DNA from: Coix lacryma-jobi var. lacryma-jobi
Taxonomy: Eukaryota; Streptophyta; Magnoliopsida; Poales; Poaceae
Reading direction: 5' to 3'
Assembly (NCBI GenBank): GCA_009763385.1
Contig: CM019823.1
Span: forward strand, 40,234,444-40,298,443
DNA length: 64,000 nt
The position numbers and the translations under genes are program-made. The notes beneath the pieces are model-generated. The model saw only the letters and a list, made by a program, of their open reading frames with translations, had not been told where the DNA came from and made no database searches. Shown in pieces: positions 1-8,825 of this stretch (its first letter is position 1; the number at the start of each line of letters is the position of its first letter).

Positions 1-1162
1 AATGACGGACGCATAGTGCTCAGCGATGTAACGAACATCCAAACTCCAGGTATAACCATATACACATAGTTACATCATATATATATAACAAATCATGTAT
101 AATACCACTATGCCAAAACAGTGATTTCCGAAGAACAACGAAAGAGGGAAGAAAGGAACAGGAAACAACGTGAGTATTGTACGAGGCTGAGGGCTCAAGA
201 GACCGATGCCGAGCGGGAAGCGAAAAATAAAAAATAATGTGACTACCCTGTTCAACGAAAAACTGGTTCAAATGTACTTTACCACCAATCAGAACAATCA
301 ACAACTTCGCCAGGTAAATATAGACTACCCTAAAGATCGATTCTATCAAGTCATGCATCTCAATTTAATAATATATATATATATATTATACTTATGATGT
401 AATTTTTAAATATGCCACAATAGGTGTTTCAACAATAACAACACCGCCACCATATGCTAACGGAGCGTCTACGTCCACACCTGACATGTTAACTCCATCT
501 ACCTTCGTGTCACCATTACCAACGACGTCTTCAGCAGTAATTACTGCCGCATGTCCGTTGCAACAATTGAAAATCCAAATACCCTCCAGAATGGTTGCAT
601 CGAAATGACAACTATAGGTGAAGGAGCGCTCATATGTGTGGGACTAATCCGGGTAGAACTTGGATCCTACTCTTCTACATGTTAATGTATTAATATACTT
701 ATATATATACTTGTTCTAGATTAATAATATACTTACTTAAATATATACATTTGGTAGTATAAATGTCCAATTTTAATTAAAAAATCTACTTTCTGTGTTA
801 ATAGAAATGTCATCAAGCTCTAAAGACCAAATTATGATGACAAAAAGAAAATGGTACAATAATATGGAAGATTCAAAAAACAAAAAAATATTAGAGAAAC
901 TTTTTCTGAATTGTACTCTGAACCATTGTAATTGTTTGAAAATTGAGCTATGAAAAAATCGTTCCATTTTCGAATGTATCATGAAATGAAACCGTGGCAT
1001 TAGCACGGGCACTAAACTAGTATACAGAAGGGTGCGTATTATTGTATTCGAAGAAAGTGAGTTATAGTACAAGAGAGCGGCCTCAGGCCGCAGACCATGA
1101 GGGCACACAGATTACATTGATAAGCAAACAACAAACGACATCGGCAGAGGATCAGCCAAGAC
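1..1162. other. AT-rich anonymous sequence
   Basis: No gene is recognised. The open frames here are short and resemble no family I know. A short (AT)n tract lies near 371-386. The segment 206-340 has somewhat codon-like composition but no motif. Confidence 0.5.
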
Positions 1163-1164
1163 TA

Positions 1165-1385
1165 CTCTCTCCGATTCTAAATAATTATTGTTTTCGTTTT
1201 CTGAGAAACAATCTTGATTAAACATATATTAAAAAATATCAAAATTTATAATACATAATCAATATCATTTGAAAGATCTTTAAATTTAAGTTTTTAATAA
1301 ATTTATTTAAGATATAAATATTATATAAATTTTTTCTACCAGTCGAGTTAAATTTGTGGCTACACACCAACAACGACAACAGGAG
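1165..1385. mobile_element. Stowaway-type MITE (diverged copy)
   Basis: About 221 bp, AT-rich, beginning CTCTCTCCGATTC and ending CAGGAG, with TA on both sides (1163-1164 and 1386-1387) as expected for a Tc1/mariner-derived Stowaway element. The interior matches the element at 5126-5357 along its length (same order of AAAGATCTTT-, ATAATACATAATC- and GTGGC-like blocks), so both belong to one subfamily. The 3' terminal repeat is eroded. Confidence 0.7.
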
Positions 1386-1387
1386 TA

Positions 1388-2645
1388 TCTTCCTAGGAGG
1401 CTCCCAAGCCATCATCTGAAGTTTGCTGGAACTTGTTTGAAACCGCGCGCTTCCATCATCTTGCATTTGTTTTTTTTTTTTAAAAAAAAACATCATCTGA
1501 AATTTGCTCTTGAAACCGCGCGCGTTTCCGTCGTCTTTCTATACGATGATGAGTTGACTTAGATAAACACCTACAGTACTATATTTGGTTAAATTTCAAA
1601 ACTTTCAGTCGAAAATATACCTAGAATATTTTTACGAATATAAAGCAGATTTTCCCGGTACGTTGTTGAGTAGTGGCATCAATAATCGGACCCCCGTTTG
1701 CCGCACGCCGGTGTCTCTCCCTCCCCGTCCGTCCAATGTCACACGGTGACACACAAATGATGGTGCATCGTGAGACGTGCCCGCTTTTGTCCTTGTACGA
1801 GCGGTACAAAAACCCCGACGGACTTTGGAGCATCCATGTCGGCCACTGCCCGTCGTACTCTCTCTTTCCTCTTTCCTCTTTCCTCGTCAGACAGAGCACG
1901 GGCCACGGGCGCACGGCAGGGCAGGGTCCAATGGCGCGGCGGACGAGGCGCGCCCCGCCGTGTTGATCCCTCGTCAACTCCGTACCCGCGAGACTCGGGG
2001 CCGTGCTTGCCTCGGCGCAAACGCATCCAGACACGGTCGGGGTCGATCGGTCCGTCGTCGTCACCATCTGCTGCACACGTACGTCACTGTTCGTGAGTCG
2101 TGACGGCGGCCTAACGTTGTAACGTCATGCACCAATTATCATGCCGATCGCCCGATCACAACAGTAAACCTAAACCACACACATGCAGCAGGCGCTGAAC
2201 CAATTATACGTACACAGTCGCTTGAGATGAGATGGAGTTGGAGAGCAAGAAAAATGGAGCTCACTTTATAGTAGCACTAGTATATTTATTTATTTATATA
2301 GTTGTTCAATCATCAAGGAAAGAAAGAGAAAAAAAAAAAGTTACTGGGGGTGGCCACCGGCGCTCTCATCTCGCCCACACGCAAACGGGGGCTTCCAGGC
2401 CGGCTGCTACTAGTAGTTTCTTTTCTACTACTGCTACTACACAACAAAAATCTAAGGCCGCAGCCCGCATCCAGAAACGAAGGAAAATGGCCTTGCCGTC
2501 GCCGGCGACGTCAAGAGAAAACACTCGTTGGCCGCCGGGACAGATCGTCCTGACAAACATGACACGGTGGTCAAGAAAACCGCTGGGGTGGGGGTGGGGG
2601 TGCGGTCGGCCCTGGGCCGGGCCGGGCTCACGTCGATCGGCGGCG
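1388..2645. other. Intergenic, 3' flank of the LBD gene
   Basis: Moderately GC-rich from about 1670 to 2100 and 2340 to 2640, AT-rich elsewhere. Open frames exist on both strands but are compositional and match nothing I recognise. An A/T palindromic run (T10 then A9) sits near 1471-1490. The 3' UTR and polyadenylation site of the minus-strand LBD gene should fall in the upper part of this stretch, but no poly(A) signal is clear. Confidence 0.5.
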
Positions 2646-2647
2646 CC

Positions 2648-3430
2648 TCAGGCAAAAAGGTTGAGCAGCACCGGCTCCCTGTCGCCGCCGCCGCCGCCGC
2701 CGCCGGTGGTGGTGGTGGTGGTGACGGAGTCGTCGGAGGAGCTCATGGACGGCGTGCCGGGCCGCAGGAGAGGGGCCCTCCTGTCCCCCGCCGCGGGCGG
2801 GGACCCGGGGCTGAGGCACAGCCCTAGGTCGCACGACGCCTCCGCGGGCGGCGCCCCGGTACCCGCGCCGGCCTTCCGCACCCGCTTCGCCGTGGAGAAG
2901 GTGGACCAGCCGGCGGCGCGCTTGGCGGCGGCGGCGGGCCCGTAGAGGTCGGCGCTGCCGGTGCCGGCGCCGTGCTCCGGCAGCGGGCCGATGGCGCCGC
3001 CCCGCAGCACGGTGTCGACGGCGGCCTGGCAGAGGTGCCAGTTGCCGGTGCCGAGCAGCCCCACGGCGCCGTGCACCGGGTTGATGGTCCGCCCCGCCGC
3101 CTCGTACAGCAGCGACTGGAACAAGGCTGCATGTATGCATGGGGGATGATTTGATGACAAAGCTGGCCGGGACGACGACGCGAAGGAAACAACGGAAGCA
3201 TGTGTAGTAGGCATACCAGGGCGCTGGTCGTCCGGGACGGCGGAGATGAAGGAGAGCAGGCCGGCGCGGCCGAAGAACTTGGCGACGAAGACGGTGGCGT
3301 GGCCCTGCGCGTCGGCGGCGTCGATCCACTGGAGGCAGGGGCGCAGCACGCAGGCCTCGCTGCAGCCCTTGCGCAGCACGCGGCACCCGTTGCAGCTCAT
3401 GCTAGTAGTCTTGGCACTGATGCCCGCCAA
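2648..3430 (-). CDS. LBD37-like: LOB-domain transcription factor, class II (LBD37/38/39-like)
   Basis: A plant-specific nuclear DNA-binding protein. Two exons (3217-3430 and 2648-3126) encode about 230 residues. The LOB domain starts with the CX2CX6CX3C zinc-finger-like block (C13, C16, C23, C27 from the first Met), followed by the AQGHATVFVAKFFGRAGLL block and, after the intron, ALFQSLLYEAAGR. This wording is typical of class IIB rather than LBD40-42. The full class I leucine-zipper-like coiled coil is absent, as expected for class II. The C-terminal half is low complexity (Ala/Pro, six Thr, seven Gly) and carries an LxLxL EAR-like repressor motif (LGLCL) and a VLLNLF tail. Arabidopsis LBD37/38/39 are nitrogen-responsive repressors of anthocyanin and nitrate-uptake genes; the same role here is inference. 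Translation could begin at Met1 or at Met11 just before SCNGC. Many class II proteins begin close to the latter. No lesion is visible. Confidence 0.93.
   Translation of the reverse strand: MAGISAKTTSMSCNGCRVLRKGCSEACVLRPCLQWIDAADAQGHATVFVAKFFGRAGLLSFISAVPDDQRPGMPTTHASVVSFASSSRPALSSNHPPCIHAALFQSLLYEAAGRTINPVHGAVGLLGTGNWHLCQAAVDTVLRGGAIGPLPEHGAGTGSADLYGPAAAAKRAAGWSTFSTAKRVRKAGAGTGAPPAEASCDLGLCLSPGSPPAAGDRRAPLLRPGTPSMSSSDDSVTTTTTTGGGGGGGDREPVLLNLFA
3127..3216 (-). other. Intron of the LBD gene (90 nt, phase-preserving)
   Basis: GT-AG intron on the minus strand: donor CCTG|GTATGC, acceptor CATGCAG|CC. Splicing joins RP to ALFQ, exactly the conserved LOB sequence. The intron is 90 nt and has no in-frame stop, so the unspliced frame also stays open and would add 30 residues inside the domain. 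Confidence 0.9.
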
Positions 3431-4094
3431 TAAAAAGCTCGATCATACACTCCTCGCCGCTGCTACAGTATAGTACTACGTCGTCCGAGCGCTAGTGCTC
3501 CTACTATACTCGTATGTGATGTAGGAGTAGTAGGCTAGAGGAAGAAGATCCTTCTCTCTACCGCTGCCACTGCGAAACCGGAACGAAGAGAACGGCTGGT
3601 CCGCTGCCGGGGAAGGAGATATATAGGCAGGCAGCCGGGTAGCTAGCTACTCCTAGCTTGGAGCTGCTGGAGAACAAGAAGAACCATGGTTGGGTTGGGT
3701 AGGTAACCCGAGGCTTGGACCAGGGTCAGAGAGCGAGGTGCCCCGGGCCCGCCACAGCCACAGGTGGTGGTGGTGACTGGTGGTGCGGTGACCCGGGGAG
3801 GTGAATGAGGAGGAGGATGTGTCGTGCGAGGAAGTTCCAAAGTCCTGGGGTGCGCCGCGAGGGCGCGGGGGCGGGCGGCTCCGTGTCTCCGCGGCCGGTC
3901 GGTCGGGTCGGGTCACCCCGCGGGCCGTCGGATCCGCCGCATCCTCCTGGCCCTGGGGGCGTGGGGTGGGACGGGGGCGCCGCGCGTTCGCCTCGTCCGC
4001 TCGGCGCGTGGTGGGCGCGCGGTTTGCCGCTTCTGCCCCCCTGCTGCGGCTGCTTTTCCCGTGGGACCGCGCCGGGTGCGGAGGGACAGGTTGT
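3431..4094 (-). promoter_or_regulatory. Promoter and 5' UTR region of the LBD gene
   Basis: Upstream on the minus strand of the LBD start codon. It holds the TATA-like box at 3618-3627 and, further out (about 3690-4090), a strongly GC-rich tract whose open frames look compositional. No other gene is supported. The GC-rich tract ends where the MITE arm at 4095 begins. Confidence 0.55.
3618..3627 (-). promoter_or_regulatory. TATA-like box
   Basis: Minus-strand CCTATATATC about 190 bases upstream of the first ATG of the LBD gene. A start site about 30 bases downstream would give a 5' UTR of roughly 160 nt. This is position and consensus only. Confidence 0.5.
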
Positions 4095-4258
4095 GGCTTG
4101 TTTAGTTCCGACAAATATTTGGAATATGTACTGTAGCACTTTCGTTGTTATTTGACAAACTTTGTCCAAACATGGACCAACTAGACTCAAAAGATTCGTC
4201 TGGACATGTAAATATTAAAAGTACAATCAATTATTTTTTTACCTATATTTAATGCTCG
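4095..4258 (+). repeat. MITE copy, left arm of an inverted pair
   Basis: Begins GGCTTGTTTAGTTCC and contains CTGTAGCACTTTCGTTG and TTTGTCCAAACATGG, the core of a very common grass MITE. Its reverse complement aligns along almost its full length with 4592-4756, so the two form a long imperfect inverted repeat with a loop of about 330 bases. Confidence 0.75.
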
Positions 4259-4591
4259 CTAAAGATCGAGGCCGACGGGCGCGGGTGCGTGGATTCTCGT
4301 GTCGGGCAGCCCCCGGTGCGTCTGACTCAGCGTGCCGTGGACCCTTTGCGGTGGCCGCGGATTCGTGCTCGCCCCCCATAATGCCCGCTGATTGCGACGC
4401 ACTCCTCCGTCGTCCGCGCCCAACCAAGAAGGCAGGCCTTGTTTACATGACTTGAAACTAGTACTTTTTAGTACGTACATGTATGGAGTATTAAATGTTT
4501 GGACCCAAGCCTTGTAGAGAGAGTACTTATCAACTTTTTTTCACTCTCTTCGTCACATTACCATTACACCAATGTTTGGACGTATGTATGG
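4259..4591. other. Loop between the MITE arms
   Basis: GC-rich from 4259 to about 4430 with no recognised coding content. It is followed by AGGCCTTGTTTACATG (about 4434) and a TATGGAGTATTAAATGTTTGG block that looks like a further fragment of the same MITE family. Confidence 0.5.
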
Positions 4592-4756
4592 AGTATTAAA
4601 TGTTGGTACAATAAATAACTAATTATACTTTTAGTATGTACATGTCGAGACGAATATTTTGGGTCTTGTTGGTCTATATTTAGACAAAGTTTGTCAAATA
4701 ACAATGAAAGTGCTACAGTTAAGAAAAAATCTCTTTTTTCCAATCTAAACAGGACC
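4592..4756 (-). repeat. MITE copy, right arm of an inverted pair
   Basis: Reads GTCGAGACGAATATTTTGGG, ACAAAGTTTGTCAAATAAC and AAAGTGCTACAG, then a terminus CTAAACAGGACC. This is the same family as 4095-4258 in opposite orientation. Confidence 0.75.
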
Positions 4757-5123
4757 TGGGTTTTTATTTTTTTGATTGTACTGTACGTATAGGAAAACCG
4801 CATCTTTTCCTCCCTCTTCTCTTCTCTCTATCATCAGTCTCAGAGATGCCTGTCCCTAATTGGCGCTCGACACATGGCCAAGATCGAGCTGTAATCTCCT
4901 TGCCTCTAGCTCTTTGTTGCGAGTGAATTATTAGCTCTAGTGTAGGTACGTACTGTGTGTAAATCTTATCTGCGTGCCTGCGTCTGCATGGTAAATATCA
5001 TTCCTCCGGCGCTACTAAAGAGGGGGTTGCGGCTCCGCGCACCATTTTACTACTACAGAAGGGTACGATGCCTACCTTGTTACAGTTGTTGTTACAGTAT
5101 CCAACAACAAGCTGTGTGCTTGG
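4757..5123. other. Intergenic
   Basis: Mixed composition with no recognised gene, repeat or RNA. The only notable piece is a pyrimidine-rich stretch near 4805-4830. Confidence 0.5.
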
Positions 5124-5125
5124 TA

Positions 5126-5357
5126 CTCCTCCGTCCCTAGAAGAGTGTCGCTTCGCTTCCCGAGAAACGATTTTGATTAATTATATATTACAAAATATTA
5201 ATATTTATGGTACATAATTAGTATCATTAGAAAGATCTTTGAATCTAGTTTTTTAACAATTTTTTTTGAAGATTTAAATGTTACACGTATTTTCTATAAA
5301 TTAAGTCAAACTTGTGGCACGCATCCCACGACGACATTCTTTTAGAGACGGAGGGAG
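5126..5357. mobile_element. Stowaway MITE
   Basis: 232 bp element with terminal repeats CTCCTCCGTCCCTAGAAGAG and (other end) CTTTTAGAGACGGAGGGAG, flanked by TA at 5124-5125 and 5358-5359. The AT-rich interior is shared with 1165-1385. It is non-coding, and mobility would depend on a mariner-like transposase elsewhere. Confidence 0.88.
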
Positions 5358-5359
5358 TA

Positions 5360-5894
5360 GGTACCTGCCACCTGGATGGCTCTGGCTCAATGTTATCGAC
5401 TTGTATGTAAGCTGGAGTACAGTCTACAGGGCTTCCACCGGGCGCACTAGCGATCACAGTTATAACACTTGGATGCTACTCCAATATACTAATCGAATGG
5501 GTCCAGGACAGCGAAGGAAACACTAATATAGCTTCACTTTCGTTTATGTAGCTTGTTTTTCACAGCTTGCCCAAGAAGTAAGAAGAGACCATATATACAA
5601 ATTACATCTTCTAGCTACCTCCCCCCCACCCACCCAAAAAAAAAAAAAGAAGAAGATGCCTACCATTCTAGAAGAGCTATGATGGGTCTGTTTTTGGTTT
5701 ACTCGTAGTATATTATTACGGTTGCCAGTACGTATATATTTACCACATGATTCAACGAAATTCATCTAAGGCTATCCAGTTAATCAAAACCTTAACCATG
5801 TGCTGAAAACTTTAAGACGCTATTTAGTTAATCACAATTAAATTGTTTTATAGTTGCTTTATATCTATGTCTACATCTATATCTATAATATTTA
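5360..5894. other. Intergenic
   Basis: No gene recognised. There is a C- and A-rich simple stretch at about 5621-5657, and TATCTA-type simple sequence begins near 5860. Confidence 0.5.
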
Positions 5895-5966
5895 CTCCCT
5901 CCATTCCGTAATAATAGTCCTTTAGCTAGAGAGGCTGAAGGGTCACTTATTATGGATCAGAGGGAG
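5895..5966. mobile_element. Very short Stowaway-like MITE
   Basis: 72 bp with ends CTCCCTCCATTCCGTAATAA and TTATTATGGATCAGAGGGAG, flanked by TA on both sides. The terminal repeats make up most of the element, so it is a minimal deletion derivative. Confidence 0.7.
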
Positions 5967-5999
5967 TATATATCTGTCTATCCCTATCTACACTATATC

Positions 6000-6041
6000 T
6001 CTATCTGTATCTATATCTATATCTATATCTATATCTATATC
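6000..6041. repeat. (ATCTAT)n microsatellite
   Basis: Nearly perfect hexamer array, with looser copies of the same motif back to about 5860. Confidence 0.85.
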
Positions 6042-7002
6042 CTTTGTGTTTGATATAATTCAATTAATATATCTAATTATATTGAAGAGGTAACATTTCT
6101 TCTACATATTAAATCTATCTTCTCTATCTAATAATAAAGATGTGAAATTTTTGTTGTTTCTTGTACCATTATTTTGATACGGCTTCCTCTAGCTAACTAT
6201 GTGAATGTATCCCTCCTATTTTTATATATGATATATACAAGATTTATTGGAAAACCAAGATAGGTATAATAAAAGAGGCAAAATTTATGTCTAATAACTA
6301 CCTTCTTAGTAGAGAGCTTCGTATATGAGCCAGACTCAGACTCATGATCTAGAATTACACGAGTTAAGACAACTCACTTCTAGCAATGATGAATATAGAA
6401 TCCGATTCCAATACGTATTGGATTAAGGCATATGTATCTCATACATGACTCAGACTCATGACAAACAATGATACGAGTCCGATTCACAATAATATGAGTT
6501 ATATTCCTATACATATTTGAATTCTGTTACAACGCACGAGCATGGTTGCTAATTATTTAATAATAAATAAAGAGATACAATTTGTATCCTCCATCCTTTC
6601 GTCTTGATCACCTACCTCTAACTATCCAATCAATGAATAGTTTCCTTCACTCTGTTTTTTTTTTTACTTCTGAAACTATAGTAACATTTTGTGTCTCGTG
6701 TGTGATGCATATTTATGATCATAATACTCATACGAATTAAAACAACCCACGTCTAGCGACAATAGATATGAGTCTGATTTCAATACGTATGTACTGGATC
6801 ATATCCTACGTACTCCGTATTTCATATGTGATCCGCACTCATAACTTGAGTCTAAACGAGCTAAAACAACTCGTATCTAGTAATGACATGGAGTTCAATC
6901 TTTATACAGACACGTTTACCTCTGAATTATGTGACCCACAACCAGAAGAAGCTCGAAGGAAAAGTTGGACCGATCAGGCTCTAGTTATACTAGTTGCTCC
7001 CG
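6042..7002. repeat. AT-rich stretch with degenerate direct repeats
   Basis: Related blocks recur near 6355-6440, 6730-6800 and 6860-6890 with the skeleton ACGAGTTAAAACAACTC - TCTAGCAATGA - GATTCCAATACGTATTGG, separated by CATACATGACTCAGACTCATGA-like pieces. The spacing is irregular. No coding content is recognised, and the open frame 6768-7034 runs into the adjacent MITE. This is probably old transposon debris. Confidence 0.45.
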
Positions 7003-7005
7003 TAA

Positions 7006-7212
7006 GGCCACTCACAATGCAGACTCTATCATAGAGTCTAAACCTATTAATTGCACTCCTATTTATTGTATTTTGCTGATGTGGCAGTGTAGTTATTGAA
7101 GAAAGAGAGACAAAAACTAAGACTCCAAGTCTTATTTAGACTCCAAGTCTATGATATCTTCGAGGTAATAAATAAACTTAGACTCTATGTAGAGTCTGCA
7201 CTGTGAGTGCCC
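7006..7212. mobile_element. Tourist-like (PIF/Harbinger) MITE
   Basis: 207 bp with inverted ends GGCCACTCACAATGCAGACT and (reverse complement) GGGCACTCACAGTGCAGACT, flanked by TAA at 7003-7005 and 7213-7215, the target length and sequence typical of Tourist elements. Inside the ends, AGACTCTA..TAGAGTCT forms a further small palindrome. Confidence 0.85.
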
Positions 7213-7312
7213 TAAGCTAGCCCTTCTGTGTGGGGCTCCTCCAAAATTTGCGGCTTTCTTGCCATTTATCTATGCCGCTTGCTCCCCGGAGGTGGTTGTT
7301 TCTTGCACGTAA

Positions 7313-7339
7313 CCCCCCCCCCCCCCCCCCCCCCCCCCC
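7313..7339. repeat. Poly(C) run of 27 bases
   Basis: Uninterrupted run of 27 C on the plus strand (27 G on the minus strand). The exact length may be unreliable in any assembly. Confidence 0.85.
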
Positions 7340-8560
7340 TCCCGTCGGTCCTGATCCGATCGATTTCCCGAGAGTTTTCAAAGGCCTGGATGCGGCGGCA
7401 GCCTTTTGCCCCTTGGGAATATTTTGAGCCCGGCCGCAACTTGCGAGGGGCATCTCTCGTCCTTTTCTGCCGCTGCCGCTGCCGCAAGCATTTCCCTGTG
7501 CGCCGCCCGCTGCATGCAGCTTGCGCCTGGACACCCCCCCTGCCGCCTTGTTCCTGCTGCTGATACGATGCATTCCGCCTGGAGGACCCCGGGTCGCATC
7601 GCATCGCGATCGCAATCGCAAATCGGCTCGATCGGCTTCGGGCTACCGCGCGGATGTGACGGCGATCTTCCCATCAGCAAGCGGTGCCTGGTGGTGGTGG
7701 GCGGTGGCTGCTGGCTGCTGGCTGCTGGTGCCGTGGTGCGGTGCGCGCACTGACGTTTAGCGGCGTCCGGCCGCCGAACCTTATCTTTCGCTGGACTACT
7801 GAAGTTTGTTGCGCCTGATCGATTAAAATCCATCCTCGATACAGATATGATGCGGATGAGCTCGCTTTATTTAATTTATTCATTTATATACTCGTCTGAT
7901 CGAATTAGTTGTATACTATAGTAGTAGGACTCATCAGGAAGCCGAAGCTCCTCAATGAAATACACGTGAAAAGTCCGGAAAAAAGGACCGATGAGGACGA
8001 GCTATTTTCTAGCAGTACTCCGTACTATTTATTTACTTACGGAGTATACTCCTATACATAGTCCTATCCTATATATACAAAAAAAAAACTTTGGATTTGG
8101 AGGAACACCCCGCCAGATGTTTGTTCTCGTACGTACGTACGGCAGGTTTTCGATATGGCGCGTGGCTTGATCGTGCCTATACTCACTTTGGTGGAATCGA
8201 CGTAAAAAAGTTATCGAATTATGCAGAGCGGCATTATCAACAGGCCGGCTCTTTGCTTGGCTAGTGTAGTGCCCATCTTTTTCTCGATGGAGATTTTTCA
8301 ACGGCAAAAGACTAAGCTCAGCTCGCTCTACCGGCTAATACTAGGGAGAATCGAGGCTTTTCTTTCTTTCTTTGTGCCCAAGAAAGTGGGTTAAATAAAT
8401 CTAGGGAAAATCCTATGCACACCATTTTCTATATATATAGCTAGCCCACCATGGTGCACTTTATTAATCGATCGGGACTTGAAAAGGTCTCTCAGTGTTG
8501 TGGAGACATCAGCACTATTTGAGTCCATCGATCTATCATTGAAGGACTATATATATATTG
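7340..8560. other. Intergenic, GC-rich then AT-rich
   Basis: 7380-7760 is GC-rich with CGATCG- and GCATCG-like simple sequence and overlapping open frames on both strands that show no domain. 7760-8560 is ordinary AT-rich sequence with GTACGTACGTAC near 8130-8141. No gene is supported. Confidence 0.5.
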
Positions 8561-8562
8561 TA

Positions 8563-8823
8563 CTACCTCCGTTCATGAAAAAAAAATCAATCCCTAGAAT
8601 TCGTGTCAGCCAAACTTTTTTTTAACTTTGACTACCTTTATAGAAAAGAGTAATAACATCTATGATATAAAATGACATATTATGAAAAAATATTCGAAGA
8701 TATATCTAATGATGTAAATTTTGTACAAACAATCTTAGTTTTTTTCCTTAGGAATTCGGTCAAAGTTTAAAAAGTTTGACTTAAGACAACTCTAGAAATT
8801 GATTCTTTCGTGGACGGAGGGAG
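8563..8823. mobile_element. Stowaway MITE
   Basis: 261 bp, ends CTACCTCCGTTCATGAAA and TTTCGTGGACGGAGGGAG, flanked by TA at 8561-8562 and 8824-8825. The interior carries the paired AAACTTTT..TTTAACTTTGACTA and GTCAAAGTTTAAAAAGTTTG blocks usual for this subfamily. Confidence 0.87.
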
Positions 8824-8825
8824 TA

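Noticed and set aside
2628..3386. Second long minus-strand frame over the LBD gene
   Set aside because: Arg/Pro-rich reading in a different frame of the same GC-rich exons, without any domain; a shadow of the LBD coding sequence.
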